Assembly: GCF_035046505.1 (NCBI RefSeq)
Contig: NC_089826.1
Span: forward strand, 1,856,501 to 1,920,500
Reading direction: 5' to 3'
Length of the DNA stretch: 64,000 bases
DNA from: Tiliqua scincoides
Taxonomy: Eukaryota; Chordata; Lepidosauria; Squamata; Scincidae
Part shown: piece by piece, positions 12,601 to 23,398 of the stretch
How positions within the stretch are numbered: position 1 is the stretch's first letter
Layout of the letters: each line of letters begins with the position of its first letter
Made by a program: the position numbers and the translations under genes
Notes under the pieces: generated by a model
The model's input: the letters and a program-made list of their open reading frames with translations, nothing else
The model's database searches: none
Told to the model about the DNA's origin: nothing

Positions 12601-13449
12601 CCCCCCCATACCACACAACAGAATTAACAGGTTCATAGATGAGCCCTGCTGGCAGAGATGAGCCCCTGGCCAGAATCCCTTGAATGGGCTTGGATGAAAC
12701 GGTTCCTATATTACTGGCAGGTCACACAAAACCGAGGAACTGTGCCCCTGGATCAACATCACAAGGGACCTCTCTCCCCTGCTTCTCTGGCACTCCTCGA
12801 AAATGCTGCTATCCAGGGGGCCACTTGTCCAGGTGGATGAATATACCTGGTTTGCAGGTTCCATTACAAATCGCAACATTCTCAGGGGAGAAGCAACCAA
12901 CCTTGACCTTCAGAAGATGAGTTGTCTGATGGTTACTTCACACACTGCACAGATATGGCTTCCCTACGAGAAACTGTGCCGAGTTCATGTGAAGACCATC
13001 ACAAGCAACAACCCAATGCGTGGGCAGGCTTCTGCAACAAATGCACACACACACCTGCTCAACAAATATGAGGACTCACATTCTAATACCCTGCAATTTC
13101 CTGCACAATAAGAAATGAGCAAGGTGTGAAGACAGCCTTGGCCGACAGGAATGCAAAGACCTCACCCAAATGCTTTGGGACTTCAGGGAGTCCGCAGGGA
13201 TGCCCCTCCTGAGAGAACAGCTCCTGTCAGATTATATGCAGGGTGACCCCAAGGAGGGCAATTCCACTAAGGAGCCTGATCCACTGCTGCTCTTGCAGTT
13301 CAAGGGCTTTTCCCCATGTCAAGCTGCTTCTCTGCCACTCACATTTGTAGCTTCTGGTCCTCCCACTGGACAGTGGGGAGAAGAACTTTCCTTCTTCCTT
13401 TTAACATCTTTGTTAATTCAGGCTACCAATCAACCAAATATTTTTAGGT
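9637..13449. other. no gene seen
   Basis: I read this stretch on both strands and found no recognisable exon. Open frames are short and overlapping. Homopolymer runs occur near 11420 and 12598. Confidence 0.5.
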
Positions 13450-13640
13450 CATCCATAATATTAACACGTGCTTAGGCACTTTCTGAGTGCACCACACATG
13501 TCACATGTATTATCATGATTTAGTCCTTACAACAACCTCACAAGGCAAGAATTATGACCCCCACAGTGCAGGTGGGGAGCTGAGGCTGAGAGCGTGACAT
13601 GCCTGAGGCCACCAAACAAGGGCAGAGGCAAAACTCAAAC
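13450..13640 (+). mobile_element. MIR-like ancient SINE
   Basis: The order and wording match the MIR/CORE-SINE consensus: ttaggcactttctgagtgc, tccttacaacaacctcacaa, then ggtggggagctgaggctgag. It is strongly diverged, hence old. Confidence 0.6.
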
Positions 13641-15276
13641 ACCTTGCGCCCCTACACTAGACCTGCTCACCAATTCATCCAAGGCAGCCGACTGGCTTTT
13701 CAACGGATAAACACAGGATCACGCTGTCAATTTACATGCTAGTAAAACTGACCCAAGTTCAGTGGGACTCCCAGGAAATGTGCCTTCTGACCTGCAAGAC
13801 AAGTTACAATTTCACAAAAACTGCCACTCATTATATGATCCTCTACATCCCAATTTTTCCCTCCGCTTGCTTACATAGCCTCCTGCATCAGAAACTAAAA
13901 AAGCATATACTTGTTCTCTACCTTGCTGATTAAAATTTGCCCATACCAGTTTAATCAGCTAAAGTTTGAGTGGATTAATCTGATTAAAGCTTGCGTTCCT
14001 ATCAAGAACAAACTGGAAACTGCCATTTAAGAGCCTGATCCCCATGCCAAGTTGCAATACGAAAAGCAAACAGGGTTACTGCTGTCCAAAACCAAGGCGT
14101 TCATTTACTGATTTTTCCCCAATACACAATCAACCAAAATCAGCCACCAGGTAGCACAGACCTGACCACTTGTATTCTCTTCTTTCCAACCCACCCCACT
14201 CCAATCCAACCACCTTTTATTTAGATTTTAAACTGCCTCCTTCTGCAGGCCTTGCGTGCCCCACCTCCACATCCTTGAAATCTTTCTCAGAAAGCAACAC
14301 AGAAGTCCAGGAGCAGGTGAGAGTTCAGAATGGAAGGCAAATCACAGTGACAAGAGAACTAGGTGGGGGTAGGCGGGAACGGGCATTGAAGTGAGAGCCA
14401 AGAGGAACAGGGTTGGGGTTACCAGTACATCCAAGGACCGTATTGCACCAAATGCAGAGTCACTGGTAGGCAGCACGCCTGCCTTCCCAGTACAAGTGGA
14501 TACATGTGCAAGATGGTGATGCTTCTCTTTGTCCACACCTTATATATCTCTGAGGGTCCCCCTGCAGTCCTTCTTTCAGACTGTTCTCTTACATGGGCTA
14601 CTAGAGCACACATATTTAGAGCCTTTGGTATCCTAGTAAGGAAGGAGAAAAGAGATGTGCAGGACACAGGGAAGCCATTCAGGATGCAATCCTTGTAGGT
14701 TTTCATAAACAGGAGCAGGGCAGAGGGGAGGAGATTTAATACAAGAGAAAAGAAGGGGGGGGAACAGGTCAGGTAAATGCACCAGAGAAAAGGATTGACT
14801 TATTACCCCTCAACTCCAGGAAGACCTCCACACACACTTCTTAGCCCTGTTTTTGAGTATCTGCAAGATCACGGTGAGGAAAGCCGAGGGCAAGGAAGAC
14901 ACAAAGAACAGGCAAGTTCTGTCCAGCTCTCAGCACACTTCTGGAGTCCCAAAAGCAGAGGCAAAATTAGGGAGAGAGGCTGCACAAAGGAAGAAGGGGT
15001 CACTGAAGGGTCTTTCAACAATTCAGGTCTTTTATCCCCCCCCCCCCAGGTACACTGTGGTTGACCATTGTGTTGAACAGCAGAATCCAGGCAGTCATTT
15101 ATTTCACTGTTAAAAAATAAGTTTTCAGTCCCACCAGAAGGGATCGCCAAGGCAGCTGGCAATCAAATAAACACAAGTTAAGAATTAAAACATGACTTTA
15201 GGTGACCGCAGGGAGTAGGGCAAGCAGATGCAGGACAGACTCAAAGGAGCATTCTTACACCCAGACTGACTTACCG
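13641..15276. other. no gene seen
   Basis: No recognisable exon or RNA gene. A C run lies at about 15039-15049. Confidence 0.5.
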
Positions 15277-15425
15277 TCTATTGCGGAGACATGCGGTGGG
15301 TGCGTACTCAGGTGAGGCAGTGCCTCCCCACTGGAGTCCTTCAAAAAGCATCGCTGCTGTGGGAGGTGCTCAAGCACTCCATGGAAGGACTGCCTCACCT
15401 GCGTCCACACCCACCACTCATCCCT
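15277..15425. mobile_element. imperfect palindromic MITE
   Basis: Paired arms such as aggtgaggcagtgcctcccc and ggaaggactgcctcacctg surround a core with cactggagtccttcaaaaag. A relative with the same core lies at 59814-59992. Confidence 0.55.
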
Positions 15426-15599
15426 GTTTCATTGCACTGAGGAGGAAATGAGGCTGGAAGAGGGGAGCTGGTGGAAGCAGAGAATGGTGTGCTTCAGCCA
15501 GCCCCCAGTACCACAATGGTGTGATCAGGCACACAACTGTGAGTGCAAGAGCCACCCAGTAGAGCAGGGAGGGGGAAGCGGGCAAGAACCAGGCCCATC

Positions 15600-16500
15600 A
15601 TCTCCACCCTGTCAAGTGCTCCTCGTCGTGACTGCGCAGCAGAGCGCAGGGCGCGTGTGGCAGGCGATCTGGAGCACAGAGAGCGAACAAAGGCGCCTGC
15701 AACACTCCAGACGTCCTGCACTGAAGCTTCCCCAGGATCGCCTCCCTCCAAAGCGGGGAGGCTGCAGGGAACTTGCCGCAGCAGAGCAAAGCTGCAGCCC
15801 CGGAGCCAGGAGGAAGCCCCGCCGAGCTCCACGGGACTCACTCCCAGGGGGACTGCATGGCCAAGGCGCCTGCCCCACGCAACTCGGAGGCCGCAGCTGC
15901 TGCACCCGGAAGGCAGGCGGGGTGGAAGCAGGCACGGACCCCGCGCACCCTTCCTGCTGGCCGCGCCCCTCGCTGCATGTCCCACGCGCTGCAGTCCGGA
16001 GCTTGCAGCGCGCCCTCCCCGGAGCCCAAGGTCGTGCAACTGCTCCTTCCCACATGCAGCAGCCCCGGGCAAGCTCTGGGCTGCACGCTCCTCGGGGCAA
16101 GGACCCCCTTCTGCCGGCGGAGGCGGCAGCTCCTCCGGGGGCTTAGAAGCCGGGACTCACCGCCGCCCAGCACCTCCCTGCGCTGCAAACCACCGTCCAG
16201 CTCGCGCCTGCATCTGGGGCAACACAGGCAGCCTGAGCTGGACCTGGGAAGGCGGCGCCCCGCCCTCCTGCTCGCCCATTGGCCCTCGCCCCAAAGAGGC
16301 AGGCTCAACCCTTCCCAGCGCTCTCTCCCATTGGACAAGACGCACCGGCTCCCCGGGGAAAGAAGGGGAGGGGGGAGGGCGGGGCTTTGGGGAGCACTAA
16401 GTTGCACAGCGAAAGCGAAGCGCGCCCAGGGAAAGGCGGCCGCGAGCCTGGGGAGGTGCAGCCAATGGGAAGCGGGGAAGGGGGAATGAAGCCTTTGCAG
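15600..16500. promoter_or_regulatory. CpG-rich island, probable promoter
   Basis: This is the second CpG-dense block in the window. It has two ATTGG boxes (near 16275 and 16325) and one CCAAT (near 16460). It lies about 11 kb beyond the 3' end of SPEF1, the approximate human distance to the 5' end of C20orf27. No coding exon of that gene was recognised. Confidence 0.5.
16161..16260 (-). other. possible noncoding first exon of a minus-strand gene (C20orf27 by synteny)
   Basis: On the minus strand a perfect donor, GGCGGCG|gtgagt, ends at 16161, just downstream of the inverted CCAAT boxes. The upper end (transcription start) is a guess. The gene name rests only on human gene order. Confidence 0.25.
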
Positions 16501-16826
16501 GGCGTCCTGGGCGCGGCGGAGCCCTATTCATAGTTCTGAGTGTTGCACTAGGCAAGCTCCTTTGCAAGGGCAAGAGAGGCTCTCCTGTAATGAGTGGGTT
16601 GCCTGGGGGGGTCTCCCCGCCCCCTTGTAGCTTCTGCTGCAGAAGGCACTTGCAGCCCTTGCAGGCAGCCAGCACGCCTGGCTTGCAAGCAGCACTCCTG
16701 CTGCCGGCTGCAGCTGTGCATTGATTGGCAGAGAGCCTGGCCAGTCTCCGCCTGGCCCTTGCAGTGCAGCCTCAGTGGCTTTATGGGGCTTCCTCTTGCT
16801 CTGTGTAGATCTTGCTCTGTGTAGAC

Positions 16827-17281
16827 CAGGGGTGCCCAAACCCCGGCCCTGGGGCCACTTGAGACCCTCGAGGCCTCTCAATGTGGCCCTCAGGGAGCCC
16901 CCAGTCTCCAATGAGCCTCTGGAGATTTGTTGGAGCCCCCAGTGGCCTGATGCAATTGCTCTCAGCCGGAGGGCAACTGTTTGACCTCTCATGTGAGCTG
17001 TGGGATGAGGGCTCCCTCCACTGCTTGCTGTTTCACATCTGTGATGCAGTAGTGGCGGCAAAAGAAAGGCTGGCCTTGCTTTGTGCAAGGCCTTTTACAG
17101 GCCTTGAGCTATTGCAAGACCTTCATTCATTCATATAAGTTCATCTTTAATATATTCATTTATGTAAACTTACATAAATTTATTCAAATTTTAAATGTAA
17201 ATTAATTCTTTCCCCCCCCCCCCCCGACACAGTGTCAGAGAGCTGATGTGGCCCTCCTGCCAAAAACTTTGGACACCCCTG
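16827..17281. mobile_element. hAT MITE, family 1 long form
   Basis: A 455-bp element with CAGGGGTGCCCAAAC and its partner tttggacacccctg at the ends. The flanking duplications gtgtagac and gtgtagat match at 7 of 8 bases. It is closely related to the copy at 40088-40536 in opposite orientation. Confidence 0.88.
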
Positions 17282-18971
17282 GTGTAGATGCATAGCATTG
17301 GGCTCCTCAGCTGCAACTCTATCCCCACTTTCTGGGGAGTAAGCTCCATTGACTAGAATAGGACTTCCTGTGCCTTCCTCCAGCCTGCCAGGGCTGCAAG
17401 CCACACTGAGTGTGTGTGAAGCCGATTGCCCTTCTCCGAACTCTGCTCCTTGCGCAGGACCTTCAAAGGTGAAAGCACAAGACTTCCAGTTGGATTGACA
17501 GGAAGTGTGCAAACAAAGGAGCACTTCATTTGCTAGTCCCTTTAAATAAAATCAGAAATTTCTGCATTTGAAGAAACAACGCAGGAAGCTTGGGAAACGG
17601 TTGTTTGGTTTTGGGTACTAGAGCTGTGGTGGCTTTGGGCAGCCTCCTGGGTCATGCTGGGTCATGCTGCTGATCTTCCAGAGGGGTCACTGTGCTTGTC
17701 TGTTGAAGCAAAAGCAGCAAAGAGTCTTGTAGCGCCTTAAAAATGGGTGCATTTATTTCAGCATCAGCTTTTGTAGATTGCAGTCCATCTGATGCTGCAT
17801 GAAGGCTGATCTTGAGGAACCCCTCATAACTCCTGAGGCATCCCCAGAGAGGAGCTGTAGTTCAGTGCACTGGCAAGAAACATATATATGCAGAAGGTTC
17901 CTGGCTCAGGGTTGCCGGCCTTCCAGGACGGGCCTGGAGTCTTTGGGGATCAGCATCCAATTCTGTGACTACAGGAAACAGTCCTCGACATTTTGGCAGG
18001 GCCTCCAGGAATGTACACCATGTCATCATGTTGAGTATTTCCAGGAGCAGTATAAGTCAGTTGGCAACCCTGGGCTTAGTCCCTGCTCATCCTCCAGCAC
18101 TGTCAGCCTGCGTCCCTGGAGAGACAGAAAGGACCTATGTCTGTCAAAGAAGACAAAACTGGGCTAGATGGATGTACAGAGCAATTTCATGTGGTCTTCT
18201 TGGAATCCAGTTTGAAAGCCACAGGGAGAGAGACGTGCAGACAAAGAGGTGAGTGGTTATTGCAAATTAAATGCAAGCTAAAATGGCTTTTGTTAAACGA
18301 TTGGGCAAGTTTACTTATTTATTTATTGCATTGATAGATGCCTTCCTGCCAATGCACTCCAGGTGCTTTGCCATTTAAAATAATGGCATACGTGCTGGCA
18401 GCCACAGTCCAGAAGGAAGAACCGATGATCAGGGAAGAGGGAAGCAGCAAATCAGGCACCGGTTCTGGGACTGTGAGGCATAATCACGATTGTGACCAAG
18501 TGCAATAGTCATGATTGATTGATTGATTGATTGATTGATCCTCTGTTCACAGTGATCTATTAGTAACTAAAAATTGAGTCTCTGGAGTCCCTGCAGAGGC
18601 AGTCTGCTGCTGCATACCAGCTGCTAGGGAGCAACAACAGAGGATATGTTTCAATATAAATAAGGGCCTACTCCCCTTGCCCATAGCCCCTCCCTGTGGA
18701 GTCCAGAGATTAACTGTGGGGATCTGATGCCATCTGCCTGCATCTCTGCTCCAGACCCAAGCTCTCCTACATTCAACCCCAGGAGCAACATTGAACTAGG
18801 CCAAGCTTCAGAACTATCAGAGAAGCTCCTCCTTGGCTGCCTAGGCTTACCTTCCAATGGGGTTATTTGGAGGTAGGAGGAAGCAAATCTGGTTGCATGT
18901 CTCAGCTCAGGCCTTGCAGGCTCCAGGAAGGGGTCTTGCTGGCTACTCTTCAGTTCCAGCTAGACCTTTAG
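17282..18971. other. no gene seen; degraded SINE and a (GATT)n tract
   Basis: A tRNA-SINE-like remnant spans about 17846-18200 (gtagttcagtgcactgg and gggctagatgga). A pure attg tetranucleotide repeat lies at 18513-18538. Confidence 0.5.
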
Positions 18972-19409
18972 GCCCAAATCCAAACCAACTTTCCCACACT
19001 GACTCCTGTTGGCAACCTTCAGTCTCAAGAGACTCTGGTATCGCGCTCTGAAAAGTGGTTCTGGAACAGCATCTAGCGTGGCTGAAAAGGCCGATTCGGG
19101 AGTGACAGTCCCTTCCACACCGGGAGCAAGTGCAGTCTGTCCCTGGTCTGTCTCCCTGGCTATGGGCCTTCCTTCTTTGCCTCTTTGCCTCAGACTGTTG
19201 GCCAAGTGTCTCTTCAAACTGGGAAAGGCCATGCTGCACAGCCTGCCTCCAAGCGGGCCGCTCAGAGGCCAAGGCCACACTGACACAGCTGCGCCAATGG
19301 GGCATGTGCTGCATCCTGCAGTTGGATGGAACTCAGAAGTCTCCTGAAGGTCAGAGCTGCATTGCCCTTGCCCCAGTGCTGGAAAGTTGGTTAGGATTGC
19401 GCCCTTAGT
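18972..19409. mobile_element. palindromic MITE split by a LINE insertion
   Basis: The left end (ggcccaaatccaaaccaact) and right end (gttaggattgcgccc) belong to one family, also seen at 31905-32105. Bases 19004-19274 are a LINE fragment flanked by a duplicated ccacactgac (18994-19003 and 19275-19284). Confidence 0.7.
19004..19274 (-). mobile_element. short non-LTR retrotransposon 3' copy
   Basis: The minus-strand frame encodes ASERPAWRQAVQHGLSQFEE, then EAKRQRRKAHSQGDRP and the Cys-rich end CTCSRCGRDCHSRIGLFSH. The 10-bp target duplication is perfect. The LINE clade is uncertain. Confidence 0.8.
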
Positions 19410-20109
19410 GGTGCAACAGGGCAGTCTTGGGTACTCTTTGAGGTTATGCCAGGCATTTACCGTACTTCTGGGTCTGCTTCAGCCTCCTGTTCTTCTCTTC
19501 TGGTTCCCAGTCTGCTGCCTTTCATGCTATCTATCACGCTTGCCTCTGCATCCATCTAGTCTCTGGCCCAGCTTTCCTGCCTCACATGACCCTCCTTGAC
19601 CCAGAGTCATGGGTGTCAAGGGCTGTACCACCATGTATATGCGCAGATCAGCCAGTGCAATGCAGCCCTGAGCACTCCCCAAATCGCTCCAGGTCACATG
19701 AGCAAAGATGCATACCCCAGGAATGACAAATCAAGGGGGGGGGGAGAGGAATCCATCCCAGGCTCAAAGACAGAGATCAACTAGAACTGAATGCATAGCA
19801 GTGAAAGCCATTTCCTTGTGGGAGGTCAAGACCGTTGAAGTCATGCTCTTTCCCATGGGAGCTCTTCCTGTTATTAATCCCAGATGCAAGTAAACAGACT
19901 ATGGTTAACGCCAGTGAGGGAAGCACTCTGCACATGCTCAAATGCACACTTCATTTTTAGGTCACGTGTCCAGATGGAAGTCTGAAAGAAGCCCCGAGTT
20001 AAATTTGGCTACCCCTACCTTCCCCCACCCCCCAGGATTAAAAGATAGGTACTCTGTACAAGCAAGAGCTCTCTGACTCTTCGAATGGCCCAGCGTGCTT
20101 CATTAGGGA
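19410..20109. other. no gene seen
   Basis: Unassigned sequence with short open frames only and a G run near 19735. Confidence 0.45.
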
Positions 20110-20541
20110 TGTGAGATCATCTTATCAGTGATCAATCTGGGGACCCTGCCTGACTCCCTTTAAAGCTCCAAAACAGTGAGAGAAGGTAAAGTTGGTGCAC
20201 CTTCCAGCCTGTTCCTTAATCCAGGTTCCACCTTCCTGTTTTCCAGGGAAAACCGAAGCCAGCAGGGAGAACAAGGAGGTATATAAGGGGAGCATTTGAC
20301 GGCCACTCTCTCTCCTTGCCATTTGCCTCCTGGAGCCTGAATTCTCCTAAGCTGTGTATCATTTTAGCCCACAAAGCTGGAACTTCAGAGAGATTAGCAG
20401 ATAGAGCCTTAGCTATTTTCATTCCTGTGTTTTCCTTTGCATATTTTATCTTTAGGAACTTTGGTTCTCTTTATGTATTTTTAAATAAATTTTTATAAAG
20501 TGAGTTCTTGATAGGTTGGGTGAATCCAAACCTATGCTACA
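20110..20541 (+). mobile_element. possible solo LTR (LTR-retrotransposon fossil)
   Basis: About 430 bp bounded by TG and CA, with a TATA-like gaggtatataagg (about 20276) and aataaatttttataaag (about 20483) in LTR-like order. No clear target duplication and no internal region are seen, so the family and even the identity are uncertain. Confidence 0.25.
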
Positions 20542-22883
20542 CTTATGTCCAGGAGCCTTAGATCCCAGCTACTGTTGCAGCTTGTATTGCTTCACATTTC
20601 TCTCTCTCATTAACAAAGCAAAATTGATTATGTAAAATAAGTAACTGCATGCACATTTACTTAATTTGCATAATATATGCAGGTCCCAGACTCCATCTGT
20701 TCTTGGCACTGAATTTGGGGTTTCTTCTTCTTTCATACAGAAATAAATTCCAAGGTTCATCCAGGAACTATCCTGTTCTGGAAGTATCAGACAAGAACAG
20801 CTGTGGAGTTTTTGGATTGCTGCTGTTATTGTGGCATCTGTCTGACTGGTACATCACACAAAACGCATGTAAAATCTGCTGAGTACAAGGTGTCTGTGCA
20901 GTTTTTCACCTTCCCATGACTAGCAGGGGCGGAATAAGTGGTGCAAAATATTGCAGAACCAGTCAGGTAGAATTTTTAAAAAATGATATTTGCATACTTT
21001 GTACGGTTGCAGAATTTAGTTTTCTGTGGCACAGAATTGTAATGCTTTAAAATTAACTAATATTTAGGGCACAATCCTAACCAGGTCTGCTCAGAAGGAA
21101 GTCCTATTTTGTTCTATGTGTGGCTTACTCTCAGGAGAGTGTGGTTAGGATTGCAGCCTCTGTTAATCATTTTAGCAATAACTTTTTCTCCTTGTGGCAA
21201 AAAAATGGGGTTCCCATGACAACAGTGACGCAGACCTCTTTGTCATAGTTGGGCCCTGTAAAAATTCCTTGGGAGACTTGAGTCCCTTTGAACTCTTTCT
21301 GCTTTTAATTATCCTCAGCAAAAGCAAAATGCAAAGTTTGCCAGATGCAGCAGAATTTATTTTGATAAGGGAATAGCCAGGGTGCACAGCTGCTTAAAGG
21401 TGTAGAAACCGTGGTTGACCTCATTGAGGTGGTGGACATGTGTCTGGGATGTTAACTGCTCAGGTAGTTAAGCTGTGTTGTAGTTAAGCTCCATCCTACA
21501 ACAATAAAACTCCCTCCATAGAGAAAACTAGCATTGCAGAGAAGAGATGTTTAAATCTTTAACTTGCTATGAACAGCACACTTTTATATGGAGCAGCATT
21601 CTGCTATAAGAGCTGCTGCATATAGTGCAGGCATGCGTGATCCCAGGGGTGGCTGCGGGTGGCCGCGGGTGGCCTTAAACAGGGGCCTCCAGCAGCTACC
21701 TCTCGGTACAGTACCTTGCTCCTTACACCTTGCTGTGCTACTCAGATGACAACCAATGGAGACACTGTAGATCAGCGAGCCCAGTCAGGTCAGGTGATCT
21801 GAGGAAACAATAGAGGCTTGGCTGGCTCTATATATCACTTGCTTTCTCAGACTAAGCAACTTGTGCCTGTTGATACTGCTTCCTGGAGTGGCACCTTTGG
21901 GTGCCTGACTCCCCACCCCCTCCCAAACTCTGTGCCTGCTCTGGGATCGGATGTGTATCCCACTGCTTTTCCCTGAGCCTGGCTGAAACCTGACAAAGTG
22001 CAACAGCCTAAGTGCAAGTTTCTACCTTTGGGAACTGGGCCTAAGTCTGCCTGCCTGCCTGCCTACCTATCTTCCTCTTGGCCCATACTCAGCTCTGGCT
22101 CTCCTTTTGGGCAGATGCTGCTGTGCCATTCTCAGCATGTCTTGACTGATGCAAGTACAGCACAAGAAGGTCTTGACTTAAAATATGAATCTGCCTGACT
22201 TGGGTGTTGTCCTCAAAGCTTGCTGCCTCCCCTGCAAGTCACAGAAATGTGATTTCCGCTCACCCACCCATCTGTTGTCGCCCTGCTCCCAACATGTCAC
22301 AGAGGTCTGGCGAGGGGCTCTCTGGTTTCCTTCAGCCGCTCTTCGTGACAGCCCAGAATAACTCAGGTAATCACATCAGAATCTCTAATTTACTAATGGA
22401 CGGGGGTCGATGCTGGAAGGCAGCAGAGAGAGGTCTTGTTTCTATCTCTTCTTAGTCATCAGTCTTGGCCTTTTGCTCCCTTTGTGGGATACATTGTCCT
22501 TGTTCTTCATGGGCCCAAGAAAGGGAGGGGAGACAAGTGGTTAGATCTCTTTCATGCAACCACCTCCCAGGAGAGATCAGAGACCAAGAAGCAGAGCAAC
22601 TGAGACCAGGCTCACACTTGGAGCAACTGTCATTTGGAAAAAAAAAAACAGGCTGTTGAGGTCACGCAGGCAGCAGGTTTCGTCTTCCGGCTCCAGGGTT
22701 CAGAAGAAAACCAAAACTAAGCAAAGAAAAAAAGGAGAGCTCTGTTGCTGCGAGATGTTTTTTGACCCCTACAAGCCTTGTGTGTTCTCTTTGAGGACAA
22801 AGGAGAGGAAAGTTGATTCAAACATTAATTGGGCTGCAAGGTCAAATAATTGCTGGTGGCATTTGGCATTACCAAAAAAATCT
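20542..22883. other. no gene seen; one short MITE
   Basis: A squamate MITE remnant lies at about 21064-21160 (gcacaatcctaaccagg to gtggttaggattgcagc). A (ctgc)n tract lies near 22038-22060. No exon was recognised. Confidence 0.5.
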
Positions 22884-23148
22884 CCTGTTGGCAACCTTCA
22901 GTCTCGAAAGACTCTGGTATCGCGCTCTGAAAGGTGGTTCTGGCACAGCGTCTAGTGTGGCTGAAAAGGCCGATTCGGGAGTGACAATCCCTTCCACACC
23001 GGGAGCAAGTGCAGTCTGTCCCTGGTCTGTCTCCCTGGCTATGGGCCTTCCTTCTTTGCCTCAGTCTGTTGGCCAAGTGTCTCTTCAAACTGGGAAAGGC
23101 CATGCTGCACAGCCTGCCTCCAAGCGGGCCGCTCAGAGGCCAGGGTTT
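22884..23148 (-). mobile_element. short non-LTR retrotransposon 3' copy, 12-bp target duplication
   Basis: Same family as 19004-19274. It is flanked by a perfect ccaaaaaaatct on both sides (22872-22883 and 23149-23160), an A-rich target. Its 5' breakpoint lies within a few bases of that of the other copy. Confidence 0.87.
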
Positions 23149-23221
23149 CCAAAAAAATCTATCTGGGCACAAAACAGTAAATGGGGGGAAATGATTAATA
23201 GCCAGTCTGAAAATGTCCGAT

Positions 23222-23398
23222 TGGGGGCCTAATCCTATCCAATTTTCCAGTGCTGGTGCAGCCTTGCCAATGGGGAATGCACTGTATCCTTTGGTGGAGA
23301 GCAGTTACAGAGGCCTCCTCAAGGGTATGGGAACATTTGTTCCCTTATCTTGGGGCTGCATTGTGGCTGCACCAGAGCTGGAAAGTTGGACTGGACCA
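23222..23398. mobile_element. palindromic MITE (cctaatcctatcc family)
   Basis: The arms cctaatcctatccaatttt and ctggaaagttggactgg surround ccaatggggaatgcactg and tttgttcccttatcttgggg. The same family lies at 31905-32105, 36973-37132 and 38017-38192. Confidence 0.7.

Noticed and set aside
15448-16489. Long overlapping open frames (up to 285 codons) in the GC-rich island
   Set aside because: All frames on both strands are open because stop codons are rare in CpG-rich DNA. No domain, low-complexity composition and no homology that I recognise.
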